DNA from: Epiperipatus broadwayi
Lineage: Eukaryota; Onychophora; Udeonychophora; Euonychophora; Peripatidae
DNA length: 64,000 bases
Assembly: GCA_028023455.1 (NCBI GenBank)
Contig: JAQFVV010006216.1
Location: forward strand, 1,549,445-1,613,444
Reading direction: 5' to 3'
The position numbers and the translations under genes are program-made. Within the stretch, counting starts at the first letter, position 1, and every line of letters starts with the position of its first letter. The notes under the pieces were generated by a model that was not told where the DNA came from, ran no database searches, and saw only the letters and a list, made by a program, of their open reading frames with translations. Below, in pieces: positions 49,701 through 61,255 of this stretch.

Positions 49701-51400
49701 TTTCAAAGAAATAATGAATAAAATAGAATTGAAGATATGTTATCGTTTTATGTAAGAATAGTTTATTTGCTGGAATGTATAGAATTGTGTAATTTTAAAA
49801 TTGAAAGTCCAAAATATCATAAAGAGAGAAAGAATCATATAATACAGTTTAAAAGTAATTCGGAAATGAATATAAGATTTCTTAAAGAGAAATCTAAAAC
49901 AAAGTTTTTTTTTTTAAAGTGATAATAAAATTTAAATGTTTTTTAAATAATATTTAGAAAATAAATATTGCATATTTAGTAAGAAAATAATTCAATAATG
50001 TATAATAAACATATACGTGTGCATGGTGTGTTGATGGTTGTAATTATATCATCCGAAGTAAGGCTTGAATGAATGTAGTAGGGTTAATAAACATCGGATA
50101 ATGAATAATAAAACCTAATACCGAATGTAGAAAAATGTTTTTTTGAATTTGTAGGATTCCATACAACCAATATAAAACTAAAATTTTATTGTTTTGTAGA
50201 ATGTTTACTAAGAATGTAATTTTTTGTAAAAAATATAAATTTAATAATAGTAGGGATACAAAGTGTTAATGATAATCATATGAGAAATGCATTTTGTAAC
50301 AAGCTAACTATAATAAGAAATCCAATAATAATAATACTGTATTTTCTTAAGCATTTAAAAGACAAGAGTTAATTAGGAAAAATAAATAGAAGTTGGTTTT
50401 CATTTTTTATAAACTAGGAAACTAATTTGAGATAGGAGAGCAAAGGATATCCAATGTACATAATATAAAATATTGTTATTTATCTATGTTATTAATAAAC
50501 TTTGTTGTAAATTTATTTTAAAGTTTTGTGTCCTCGTTGTTATTTCTCCACATGGATGCATGATATCACGATACATTTATAATTGAAACAGACATATAGT
50601 TTTTTGCACAAAAAGGTAAACAATAAAAGTGTTATTATAATTTTGAGAATTTATTGGTATGTTGAAATTAAAAGATCATAATTTTATATTATTTCTTGGT
50701 CATAAGTCGGTTGCCACAATATTACATTAAAATATATGCTAATGTTGCCACACGTATTCTGTTGTCAGATTATTAAAATACTACCACATACGTATTTATT
50801 TATTTCATTTAGGAAGAAATAAGATTATATTATACTATTATATTATTATTAATTTTATTATTGTTAGTTACTGTGTAGTGGATTATGACAATAAAATTCC
50901 CTTTTCATAGTTTACTACCGTAATCTTAAATCAGTTAGAATACAAGTTATAAACCTGAGATTTTATTTTATGTTATTTTATTTATTTTCTTCATTTTTAT
51001 TTAATTGAGCTAGATTCTTATTACAAAGAATATTAAGACATGATTATTATTTTAATCATAGTGAATAGAGCTTAGAAAGTCGTAAGAATACTATGATTTA
51101 GTTATTTGATATAGTAAAAAGGGAGTATAGTGTTCTTATGCCATTGAGGTAGTATCATGTGGATAATATCTCAATGTAGTCTATCTCGTTCCCCGTATCG
51201 TCACTCCATGTCTCATGAAAATAGTAAATATTTGTTAATTCATTTTAAAAATATAACCGTATTCGTATTTTAAAAAAAATTAGAGCTAGTAATCATTTTA
51301 ATTAATGCTGGATATTTCATTTATTTATTTGTTAACTGAGCTAGAACCTGGAATTTAAACAGTATATAAATTCATTGGAGGACGAACGGTGGGGGGAGGT
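46761..51400. other. 4.6 kb AT-rich segment splitting the satellite array; nothing recognised
   Basis: The segment separates two parts of one repeat array. I see no enzyme motif; the longest stretches without a stop are short and lack similarity I can name. Short open stretches with Lys/Glu-rich residues occur near 47840-48010 and 49737-49922 but break quickly. It might be an old insertion whose coding part has decayed. Confidence 0.4.
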
Positions 51401-51404
51401 TAGA

Positions 51405-52030
51405 ATATATATATATATATATATATACGCTACTATTTAGAACATATACTTTATTTTTATTATAAATGTAGAGACCCCTTAAAAGCTAACACTATTTTAT
51501 CAAACTGTAAACTTGAAAATACTTTTATGTTATTAAAATCATTTATGGAAACTTATATATATATAAACACTATTTAAAACATACTTTTTACTTTATTATT
51601 ATAACTGTAGAGGCCCCTTAAAACTACCACTGTTTTATTTGTGGGCATCCTGCATATAATTTCACGTTTATGACCAAGAAAAAAAAACATTATACAACAT
51701 CTTATTTACTTCTTTGAAAAAAAAATACATTTTATAAAAATGAGAGCCCCTTAAAAGCTGTCACTCTTTTATATCACTGGAAACTTACATGTATACAAAA
51801 ACTATAAACATTATTTGGGAAAACACTTCTTTATCTCTAATTAATATGAAAGTAAAAGCCCCTTAAAAGCTGGTACTTCTCTTTACTTCTTTTTTTAAAA
51901 ACTCGTGAGAATTATACATGTAATAAACATTTATGGACAAGGAATAAAACATTATATAACACTATCATTCTTCAAATCATACATGTGAAAGAAAACAAAA
52001 CAAAACTGCCACTACTTTATTTTATAGGTT
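51405..52030. repeat. Satellite-like array, right part
   Basis: The CCCCTTAAAAGCT core recurs near 51477, 51607 (CCCCTTAAAACTACCACT), 51746 and 51859, with a weak unit near 52005. Spacing is 112-147 bp. The unit near 51480 matches the last left-hand unit closely, sharing ATCATTTATGGAAACTTATA after GAAAATACTTT. Confidence 0.82.
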
Positions 52031-52329
52031 CATGAAAAAGAAAAAAACTTTTTAAACTTTTATGTGAAAAAAATATTTACTGGAAACATATTTTATATAT
52101 ATATATACTGAAAGAATATATTTATATTTATCTTAACAATGACTCACAGGGAGTGTGTACCAATATTCAAAAAAAATTTTAAGCTGGGTGTCCGGAAAAA
52201 ATTTTCAAAAAAAATTTTTTTTTTAAAACATGTGTTATATCTATCACTATCTACTACTATCTCACATATATGAGTGTTTGTATTCAAAGCCCTATGTTGA
52301 CGTGCCAAACCTGGAGAAAAAAAAATCTG

Positions 52330-55218
52330 TGCCAGTCGGATTTGTATGTTCACGTAACAAGATCTAGCATCTAGGCAAAAGTACCTCGAATCCAATCGTG
52401 GGCAAGATACACAGGTCAGGAACACTCATGAACTCTGCCCTATTTGCCTATTTCCCAGATCTATAACATTATGAGTAACAATCCTGATGACATCGATTAA
52501 TTTACTTCTCACCTGCCGGCATCAGTCATTGGAGACACAAAAAGACTCTAGGCTAAACTTATATGATAAACTAACTTAATAATGAGCTATGTTTTATGAG
52601 CAATGACAGCTCGTGACCTAGCATATTAATTATGTGTTGAGTGGAGATCATCTAGTCATATTTGAACTTAAGTAATAACTTAATATTTTAACTTAATTAA
52701 AAGAAAGCAATGGTTCGAGTTTGATATATATATTTAAGATTTATTAATAACAAAATTAATTCAGGTTATTTACCTGACATGAGCCTCGTAAGTATTATAG
52801 ATATGTGTTTGATTCATATTTAATGCTAACATAAGATTTGCAGCTATGCCAATAATATATATGTGTGATTTAATGAATTAGCGCTATTGGAATACATTAC
52901 TAGAATACTATTACACCCCCAGAGATGAAAGAGCATTTACTTGATTTAAACAATAATTTTATAAGCAGATAATACATTTGGTTACATTCAATATTATTAA
53001 TTGGAGTTATAGATAATGCGCGGGGTGGATAATGAATAATTATATAAACGATATTAAATCTATCGCATTAATACGTATATTAAACAAATGGAAATATGTC
53101 TGTTTAAAGAAATCATCTCATTACAGCTTATGACTATTTCTGAGTGACTAACAAGACACTGAAAGGTGGTGTGTGCATGGCGGCTGATTGGGTTGGTCCA
53201 ATTATGAATCCTGGAGTGTGCTTCATGAGTTTTAAATAACAAAGTTGACCGATTTCCTCTGCAATGTAGGCAGGGTCGGTATTGAGATGAATGACACTCG
53301 GCTATGTCATTATCGGGCTGGATTTTCCAGAGTGATCCCCATATAAAGCATGCACATAAGACCAAGGATGTCCCCAGGGTGGTTTTACAGCCTAGTTTGA
53401 GGACATTGAGAACAGTGATGGGGCTCGACTGCGCGAATACCTCCATGTGAGAAAGAAGCACGAACATATATAAAAACAAACTGGCCTTTATGCACGTAAC
53501 GCTTAATAATATAATATAAATATAATTCTGAAAATTAAAGATTATCGAAACGTATTTATTGCCCATAAATTATGAAATATTCGGCATAATGATATGGCTT
53601 CGTTAAGCAAACATGGACAATAATTATACTTAAATATAAAACTAAGCTCTTAAGATTCCCCTCCCCCTTACATTATGTTACTTAATATTATTTATTACTT
53701 CCCACCCATTTAATAAATCTCAATTTTGGTTACTAAATGCTCTTGTGAAAATATATAATATATTTTCACAAAATAAGTGGGTGGTGGTAATAGCTAAGCT
53801 GGGTTTTACATATATAATATAATTTAAGAATAAAAGATAGCACATTATTTAGGAAGGAAAATGTTAAAAAAAACAGATGTCAATCTGTTTTTCTACAGTA
53901 AACATAAAAATATAATTAGTTTATTTATCTAAAACTGCGAGCACCTGGGCAAGTCGAATAAGACTTGTTATGGTCAAATTATAAATTATTTACCTGGTAA
54001 ATGATGGGTGGGGAAACGAAAATGAATTATATGCTTGCGATTTTAGAATACTATTGGCATTTATTTAAAAATATAAATACATAAATCTTAATGGAAATTA
54101 TTTGCCGCTTGGAAATAAAAGAAAAGGAAAAACATTTTATAGGAGGCTTAATATAGATTAGTTATATAGAGTTATATGAATACATATTTTGAAGACATTT
54201 AAAATAGGTGATTAAAATATAAATAATACAGAGAAGGCAGGATTTAAGAATTGCAAGCTGTCAAAGTTCTTTTACCTTGCTTATTTAAAAGAGCGATTTC
54301 TGTAGGAGTCAGTCCATCGGTATTGTTTCACTAGATCTAGGGTAGCATTATTTGAATAATTAGCATTTCATTTTCACTGGACAAATACATAAAGTTCATT
54401 GGTACAGGATGCAGAGCTTCATTCATGGGAACAGCATATTAGAATGGAGGGAAAAGGCAAAATTTCCCCTACTCATGACACATTGTGTGAGAATTAAAAC
54501 TGGCATGGAATATGTATACCGACATAGTTATTTAGTGGTCTCTTCCTTTTTGTGTTCAAATCCAGCAGTATATATACTTTTATTTTGAAGCTGTAACTTA
54601 GCAACTACTGCTGGACCTGAGGCAGTTTAAGCACTTAAGTTTCATCTGGAATAGTTTGACCGGATACTCTTATCTAGTAAGATGTTTGAAACAATGCAAG
54701 TTTGTTATCAGTTTCTCGAACAATTGTTTTAAAATATATCTTATGATTTTAAAACAAGCTAGTGTTGACAACTTCCACTAATGGGTTTATTTTATTATTA
54801 CCAATTCGTAATCTTTTACTTTAATATAAGGGGTCTTCCAGGTAATTGTTTTTCGAGTGACTTCTTAACAAGATTGCATCATTTCTGGCTACAAAATTAT
54901 ATATGAAAAAATAATAAGTTTCATATATAATACCTTATATATATAATATAACTATTAATTTATTCGCAATCTCCTACACTGAAATATATAGATATTTATT
55001 ATTTACACCCGTATATACATGAGAATATTATTAAATAAAATATTTTTAAATTAAAATACATACGTGTTAATGTGATTTATGTTATAATACTAACCGAAAG
55101 AAATATATATATTATTAGCTATGTATATATGTGCATAAAGGCAGGTTTGAATACAGTTAGGTGGTAGGAGATTGGATGTGGGCTGTGAAGCAGGATCTGA
55201 GCATCAGATCATCTGCTT
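52330..55218 (+). mobile_element. Family X repeat, copy 2 (young, 2.89 kb)
   Basis: Direct-orientation partner of copy 1. It starts GCCAGTCGGATTTGTATG and ends with the same 31-nt hairpin at 55188-55218, after which the sequences part (AAATATG here, CATTTTCC in copy 1). Left flanks also differ, so two separate insertions or a replicated unit are possible. Differences from copy 1 are mostly C/T and G/A, many at CpG in copy 1. A minus-strand open stretch at 53060-53566 overlaps one at 41354-41752 in copy 1, but most nucleotide differences change the amino acid, so it is not a constrained protein. The branched structure and A/T hairpin of copy 1 are present. Confidence 0.88.
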
Positions 55219-56776
55219 AAATATGTAGGTTCTGGTTAAACATACATAGAATGTTTACATTTATTAACCACTAGCAATATATATATATATATATATATAT
55301 TGTACCAAAGTACATTGATATGTAAATAATTTATTATGAATTCCAAGTTTAAAAATATAAAAGTTTAAAATTAAGAGAATAAAATGTAAAAACTAAAGAG
55401 TAGGGGGAAGGGATTTTGTATTGAATAAAATAAACTGTAAATGCCATTTACATTAATAAGTTATTTAAAATAACAATCTGTTTAAAATAAAAAAAAATTT
55501 TGTGTTTAAAAAAAGTAAAAATTCTTGTAATAAATAAATGATTTAAATATTTTTAAATGAATTTTTAATAAAATAATAAAGAGATTTCGTTTTATTTTAT
55601 AATAAATAAATAAATATATGAGCATGTGTGTATGCAATTTTTAATAAAAAATAGATGCTAAAAGCTGATTTTATTTCACTAGAAAAAAAACACTGCTGTT
55701 AAAAATAGTTTCCCGTTGTTTAAAAAGTATAAATAGCTCAATTTTTGTTCATTCTTGATTCGGACTTTCTCATTTTAATAAAATATTTTTGAAGTAATAT
55801 TTCCAATATGTTGTATTGTTAAAAAACCAATGTATCTGCAGTTGACCGATAGCCACGCTCTACGCATGTAAGATCTGTGATTAGTTTGGAAAGTAATCAT
55901 GTTAAAATAGACCATACAGACAGTGGAGTGCAGGGAATGCCAAACCAGCCACGAAAATCATAACAAGTCACAGGATCCATGAAGAAATCAATTTAACTGG
56001 ACGTTGATGATTTAAGAAATAATTCCATTATACTGTTTATGTCGTATACAAAACCTAGGTAATTATTTGACTTTGATATAAAAATTTCCGATTTCTTCTT
56101 AAAATAAAGATAGACTTTATTGAAAGAACTTTTGAACTTTCTGAATTAAACTTAAAAGAAAATAAACTTTAAAAATTCAAAAGATAATATTTTGCGATAA
56201 TAAAATAAATAAAAGCAGCTTCTATTAAATAATATTTTTGGCATGCACGTATGTGTGATTAATTTTAAACTTAAACTTAAAAAATAATAATAAAATATGA
56301 TGTAACATGTATAATTTATTTGCTCAAGTAATATATTAAAATGCTTATTTTAATCTTTAAAAAAAAGAAGTGTATGTGTGTTTCATTATAAGATAAAACG
56401 ATTCATTAATTTTAAAATAAAGTAAAACATTTAAATTATTTTTCTTAAAATATTTATGTTTATTCCTGATATGTGCGGGTAAGTATCAACTGAATCCTTG
56501 ACTACTAATCAAGACCCAGAATTCAATCCAAAGAAGCAGAATACAATTAGTATCAACAAATAAGAATCATAGTAAACCCTGAAAGTCTTTATAGTTGGAT
56601 GGGTTGAACAGATATTGTGAACATTTGCAGACACAGGAGGATTGGTAATGATTACAAACTTTCAGCTCTATTGACCTCAGTGTGCAATGTGATACAGACA
56701 AATGATGTGTACTCATGATGTGCAAGTAAATCTGGCTTGATTACAGATTACAATGAATCCACTGTTGCAGTGGTAA
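55219..56776. other. AT-rich non-coding DNA, nothing recognised
   Basis: Contains a TA run at 55268-55291. No coding similarity or repeat seen. Confidence 0.5.
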
Positions 56777-57624
56777 GCATGGGTCTGCACTCCTTTTCCT
56801 CATGTGTGGTGGGGGTGGTCATGAGGGGCTTGATTCATTTGTGGGGGTGGTTCGCCATCACTTCCAAGCCCAGGTGAGGGTCACTGTCCTCCATTGAACT
56901 TTGCCCTAAGAGACTGCTGCACCACCTTGATGGATTGTTTATTATGACAGTGTTGATTTGAGCTCATTATTATTTTTGTTTCCTTAGTTAACTTTAAAAT
57001 TAGACTATTTGTAAAGTGGTTGGTCTGCTTTGGGCCATTGACACATTTTGTAGCTTTGGTAGAGTTGTTGCTGCAATATTTTGCAGGCATGGGTCTGCAC
57101 TCCTATTTTCGTCCTCAGGGGTGGTGGCAGTGGTTAGGGGCCTGGTTTATTGGTGCAGGCTGTTGACAATTTATTGCCACTACCTGGAAAACCTGCCAGG
57201 AGGGTACCTGGTCAATGTCTCAGTGCCATTCTTACTCTGGTCAGCTGCTGCGCCCTTGATAGATTGGTTTTGGGCAGTGCAGATCTGTGCTTGTTACTTG
57301 TTAGTTTCTCTCTAGTTGACTTTCCAATTCTGGGCAGCAGACTGAATGTGGTCACTGCACATTTGGACTGCTAATTGGGAGAAAGAGGTACCTCTAATAG
57401 TCTTGACATGGCTCATCTGCAGATCAAGAGTTTATTATCCATGTACAGATACACATTAATCAAAATTATAATAACCCTTTTATGGACATAATTTTTATCG
57501 AGCATATGCACTTTATAGAAACCTTGTAACATTAAACACTTTGTAATCCTCAACGGGTAAAGTATACCCGAAAATTTTTGAAATCTTTTAACTAATAAAG
57601 GTTACATTTGAAAGAAAAAAAAAG
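56777..57624 (+). repeat. 310 bp diverged tandem dimer followed by a retroposon-like 3' end
   Basis: GCATGGGTCTGCACTCC occurs at 56777 and 57087. Downstream parts also correspond (GGGGTGGT, GACTGCTGCACCACCTTGAT with CAGCTGCTGCGCCCTTGAT, then GATTG). The stretch is GC-richer than its surroundings. It is followed by CGGGTA/TACCCG (a hairpin near 57556-57573), AATAAAGG and TTTGAAAG with a short A-run at 57615-57624, which looks like a retroposon 3' end. Open stretches inside are not similar to anything I know. It may be a SINE or LINE fragment. Confidence 0.55.
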
Positions 57625-58689
57625 TATCAACATTTATCTTCTTAATAAGAGTAGGAGGGAAAAATCCAATCATTAATCATAGTATTTTAGAAAAGATTCA
57701 CTAAGTTAAATTCAGTATAATGTTGTTGTTATTAGTTTTAAAGGAGCAAAGTATTATTTAGAATGGTTCGGAAGAAAATTATTTTAGTTTTAGAAAATAG
57801 TAGCAGTTTAGAACAGGCAGGCATTTAAGATATACCTTTGTTTTGTTTTTGGAATGACTGAGCTAGTGGATGATTCAGGCACTGGGTTATGCTGGTCAGA
57901 TGGACATGCTAATTCTAAATGTAATTAGCTGGCACCTAAGGGATTTTCTTTCTTCTTTAAAAAATAATAATAAAGTGTTTATTTGATCAGTATAATTTGG
58001 TAGATGAGTGTTGAATGTTATTAATAATTCGTTATTGATAACAGTTGACATTTTTCCTAAAAACCAACCATTTTCTGAAAGGGAAATTTAGGAGGACAAA
58101 ATATAATAAAATATTAATTAATATTTTATTTGTCGATGCTTAGTGTTTGTTATTTCCCGTGAGTTTAAGTAGTAAATTCCAAGTAAAAGTAGTAGTGTAG
58201 TTTATGGAATCATTAAGTAGTTTTATTTAGTTATTGTTCGAGGTTGGTTGTTTTTCACATTAACAGGTTGGGTTCAAATGAGCGGTTGGTAGAATATATA
58301 TATATATATGCATATTTACTGATCTCTTAGATATATGCATATGCTTTCTATACTGTGCGCTCAAATACCCACACATATATATGACTAGTATTATTAAATT
58401 TTAAAATTAGCATAATACACAAGGATTTGGGTATTAAGTATACATAAATAAATACTACTTTAGTATATAGTAGGTGAAACAGAAGGATAAACAGATCTGA
58501 CTGTTTCATACCACCAAAATTATGGGAAGATTTATTAATTTTATTGATGAATACCTTTACTTTGGGTCTCAATAAATTTAGTAAATTTTAAAGAAAGCTC
58601 TATGTTATTATATCCCATGTTAGTAAGACAATAACCTATATTACTAGTTCCTATATCTAAATAAACTAACTTAATCTACAAGTTAACTT
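57625..58689. other. AT-rich non-coding DNA, nothing recognised
   Basis: A TA run lies near 58297. A GGTTGGGTTCAAATGAGCGG piece near 58263 vaguely recalls a B-box, but nothing around it supports a tRNA-like unit. Confidence 0.4.
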
Positions 58690-60836
58690 TTAGGATCCTT
58701 AAGTAGGGTCTGTACTCCCAAATAAAATTGTACACAGTTTGAGGCTCTGTGCATTGTATGTACCTATTGTCATGTTCCCTGCTCATAACAAGAAGGCATT
58801 ATTACCCGGGCATTCTTTTATCCTGAAGGGGACTTTATACAGTGGGAATAATTTATGAAAGTATCTAAGGGTTTTGTTGCTAGGCTGTACCGATTTTGCC
58901 TACTTTAAATGTATGCTGTGCTTGGGTTCATTTATTTCTGTGCACTGCCATTTGTCATAATTTTTTTTCTTTGTCCTTTTCTGGGATTATTAATTCTTTG
59001 TCACTGGGCAAGGGTACTGAAATGATTTGTGGGCACTCCTTTCTGAAATGGAGTCTAGTGGGTGGAAATCCCATAGATTCATTACGCAGATTATTTATAC
59101 TCTGTAATACAGTTTCCATTTTATTTACCCATGACCTATGGTTGGATCCCAAAATCATTCTATACAGACAGCCTAGCTCTCTTGTAATCCACTCACATGG
59201 GTTGGATTGGGGGTTTCACACAGATGCTAACATATGCCAGATCCCCAGTTTCCCTATCCATGTCCTTCAGGTGGTTGAAGTGAAAGCTGTACCTCTATCC
59301 AGAACTACAGCAAGTGGTTTTCCTACTTTGGGGAATTGTAATCTTGTCAAAATGCCATCTTTCTGATATTCACTGTCCTCACAGGGTAAGCTTGGATGTA
59401 CTTGGAAGAAATGTAGGTCACCAGCAAATGCCTGTATCTCTTATAAGCTGGCAATGGACCATAGTGGTTAATGGCTAACACTTGGTTGGGTTCTGTGGGG
59501 ATTATAGAGGCCATGGGACCAATATATCTTATTCAGTGGTTTTCTCTTGGCACAGATATCACATTGCCCTAATCTTTCTAAAATGTCCCTGTATAGGCAT
59601 GGTCAGTAAAATTGTCTCTGCAAAGCCTCCTCCATCTTCTGTAATCCATAGGGTCCAATAGCACCATAACCCTAAGCTTAGGTGGAATTAAAAGTCCCTC
59701 CAGGTTTCACCATCCCTGCCTACCTTATACTGCAATAGCCCATTTTTGATCCTATAGGTTATTCTCTACTAAACCACTTAGTATTTGCATCAGTACTCCT
59801 GATGATTCTCTAGGTACAAAAGGGTTTCTATCTTTATAGCAGCCAGATTTCTGCTCAGTACATCAGCCACTACATTTTTCAGAACCTGGACAATATTTGA
59901 CCTAGTAGTTAAATTCTTGTAAGGACAAAGTCCACCTAATTAACCCATCATTTGTTTGGTAGCTCTTGTTTAAAAACTCCAGACATCAGTGATCCATTAT
60001 AATGGTAACCTGTGACCCAAGGAAAAATTGTTTAAACTTGTCAGAGGCCTATACAATAGCCAGAGTTTCTTGTTCCATTACCATGTAATTGATTTCCAGT
60101 CTCTTCAACTTTCACCTTGCAAAGTATAGGACTTGCTGTTGACCATTGTTAATTTGGAATAAGATTGTCCCCATACCTAAGTGATTACAATCTGTTTGTA
60201 TGTAGAATGGTCAATGAAAGTCCACGTGGTTCAGCATTACAGTTTCGAAGAATCTTTTTTTATGTTTTCAAATTCCATGTGTATTTGATCATTCCACTCC
60301 CACTTAGCATCATTCCTAATCATATTTACTAACCCTACTGTATCCTGTGTGAACCATGGATAGAATCGATGGTAATAATTGCACAGGCTGAGGAAGGATC
60401 TTATATGCTTCTTTGTGGTGGGCGTTGGAAAATTCTGGACTGCCATTATCTTATCTGGGTGTGTTCTCAATTCATTCCCATTCACTAAGTGCCCTAAGAA
60501 TGTAATCTCAGACTGCACAAATTGGCTCTTTTGTAGATTCACCGTAGAATTTTTTTGCATGCACTCCCCTAAAAAATCTCTCAGATTCTGCATATGATCT
60601 TGGGAGAACTTAGATGCTATCACCACATTGACCATATAACATATTATGTTTAGTTTAATCTCCTCTGATAAAGTCTGATCTAGACATCTCATCAAGACAG
60701 CAGCACTGTTGATGAGGCCAAATGGGGTACTCCCTTTATACCTGAAAGCAGTATACTGCTGATCCCTTGGGTCTAACAACATTTGCCAGAAGCTGGATGT
60801 CAAGTCCAAGATAGAGAATATACTCCTCCCAGCTAA
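58690..60836 (-). pseudogene. Ty3/gypsy pol remnant: RT, RNase H, integrase
   Basis: Read from 60836 downward. Reverse transcriptase: SIFSILDLTSSFWQM, AFRYKGSTPFGLINSA, and ICYMVNVVIAS where the catalytic YxDD should be (both Asp lost), then FLGHLVNGNELRTHPDKI and IRSFLSLCNYYHRFYPWF. RNase H: LAIV, ASDKFKQFFLGSQV near 60030, ending with NVVADVLSRN near 59853-59875. Integrase: ERLGQCDICAKRKP (the CxxC of the HHCC finger) near 59555, LAINHYGPLP near 59450-59480, PLAVVLDRGTAFTS near 59290-59310, then NPQSNPCEW and MGFPPTRLHFRKECPQ. Near 58790, PFRIKECPGNNAFLL fits the GPF/Y module of the integrase C-terminus. Stops and frame shifts occur throughout. Domain order RT-RH-IN supports Ty3/gypsy. Its 5' end is cut at 60836, where a Penelope-like fragment begins. 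Confidence 0.88.
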
Positions 60837-60837
60837 A

Positions 60838-61255
60838 CGTAAAAAAGATCTTAATGTGAAAAAAATAATAATGGTGATATAATGTCTCCTTCAGTTTTCT
60901 TTGATCATGGAAAAAACATATAAATATAAATTTAAATTTGATTTTGAAAATGTGAAAATTCTTCATGAAGAGAGAAACTATAATAAAAGAAAAATTAAGG
61001 AGGCAATTTTTATAAATAGGAATAAAATGCATTTAATAAATAGACAAGCTGATAATATTAAAATATGAGATTCATGGGATTTGAATTGATGATGTATGCT
61101 TCTGCTTTGTTTTTGTTTGTTTTTTTAATTTAATGGCAGTTGAGGCAGGTTTAAAAAATTAACCAAAAGTACTTCTGCAAATTTAAGGATTGTTTATAAT
61201 AGTTTGTTACCATTAAATTTATTATTTTTATTATAATTACAATTTTATTTTAATT
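60838..61255 (+). pseudogene. Second Penelope-like element: 3' end only, diverged family
   Basis: The stretch reads SPSVFFDHG, then after a frame change FENVKILHEERNYNKRKIKE and LINRQADNIKI followed by a stop near 61068. This aligns with the C-terminus of copies A-C (VFFDHEK, KILMEERNHKKRKIKE, INRQ). The 3' non-coding part has GGTT/AACC (61148-61164), in the position of stem II of the hammerhead-like motif, and ends with TTTGTTACCATTAAATTTAT, similar to TTTACCATTAAATTT at the end of copy B. It is a different subfamily inserted at the broken edge of the gypsy pol. Confidence 0.75.

Noticed and set aside
47840-49925. Possible decayed gene in the 4.6 kb segment
   Set aside because: Short Lys-rich stretches in changing frames without a recognisable motif; not enough for a call.
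57016-57374. 99- and 74-codon ORFs in the 310 bp dimer region
   Set aside because: Hydrophobic and unlike any family I know; overlapping frames on both strands suggest chance in GC-richer DNA.
57878-57930. ATGCTGGTCAGATGGACATGC as another family X start
   Set aside because: Only the first ~13 bases fit. The CTAG-type mini-hairpin and the TCATGAA block do not follow.
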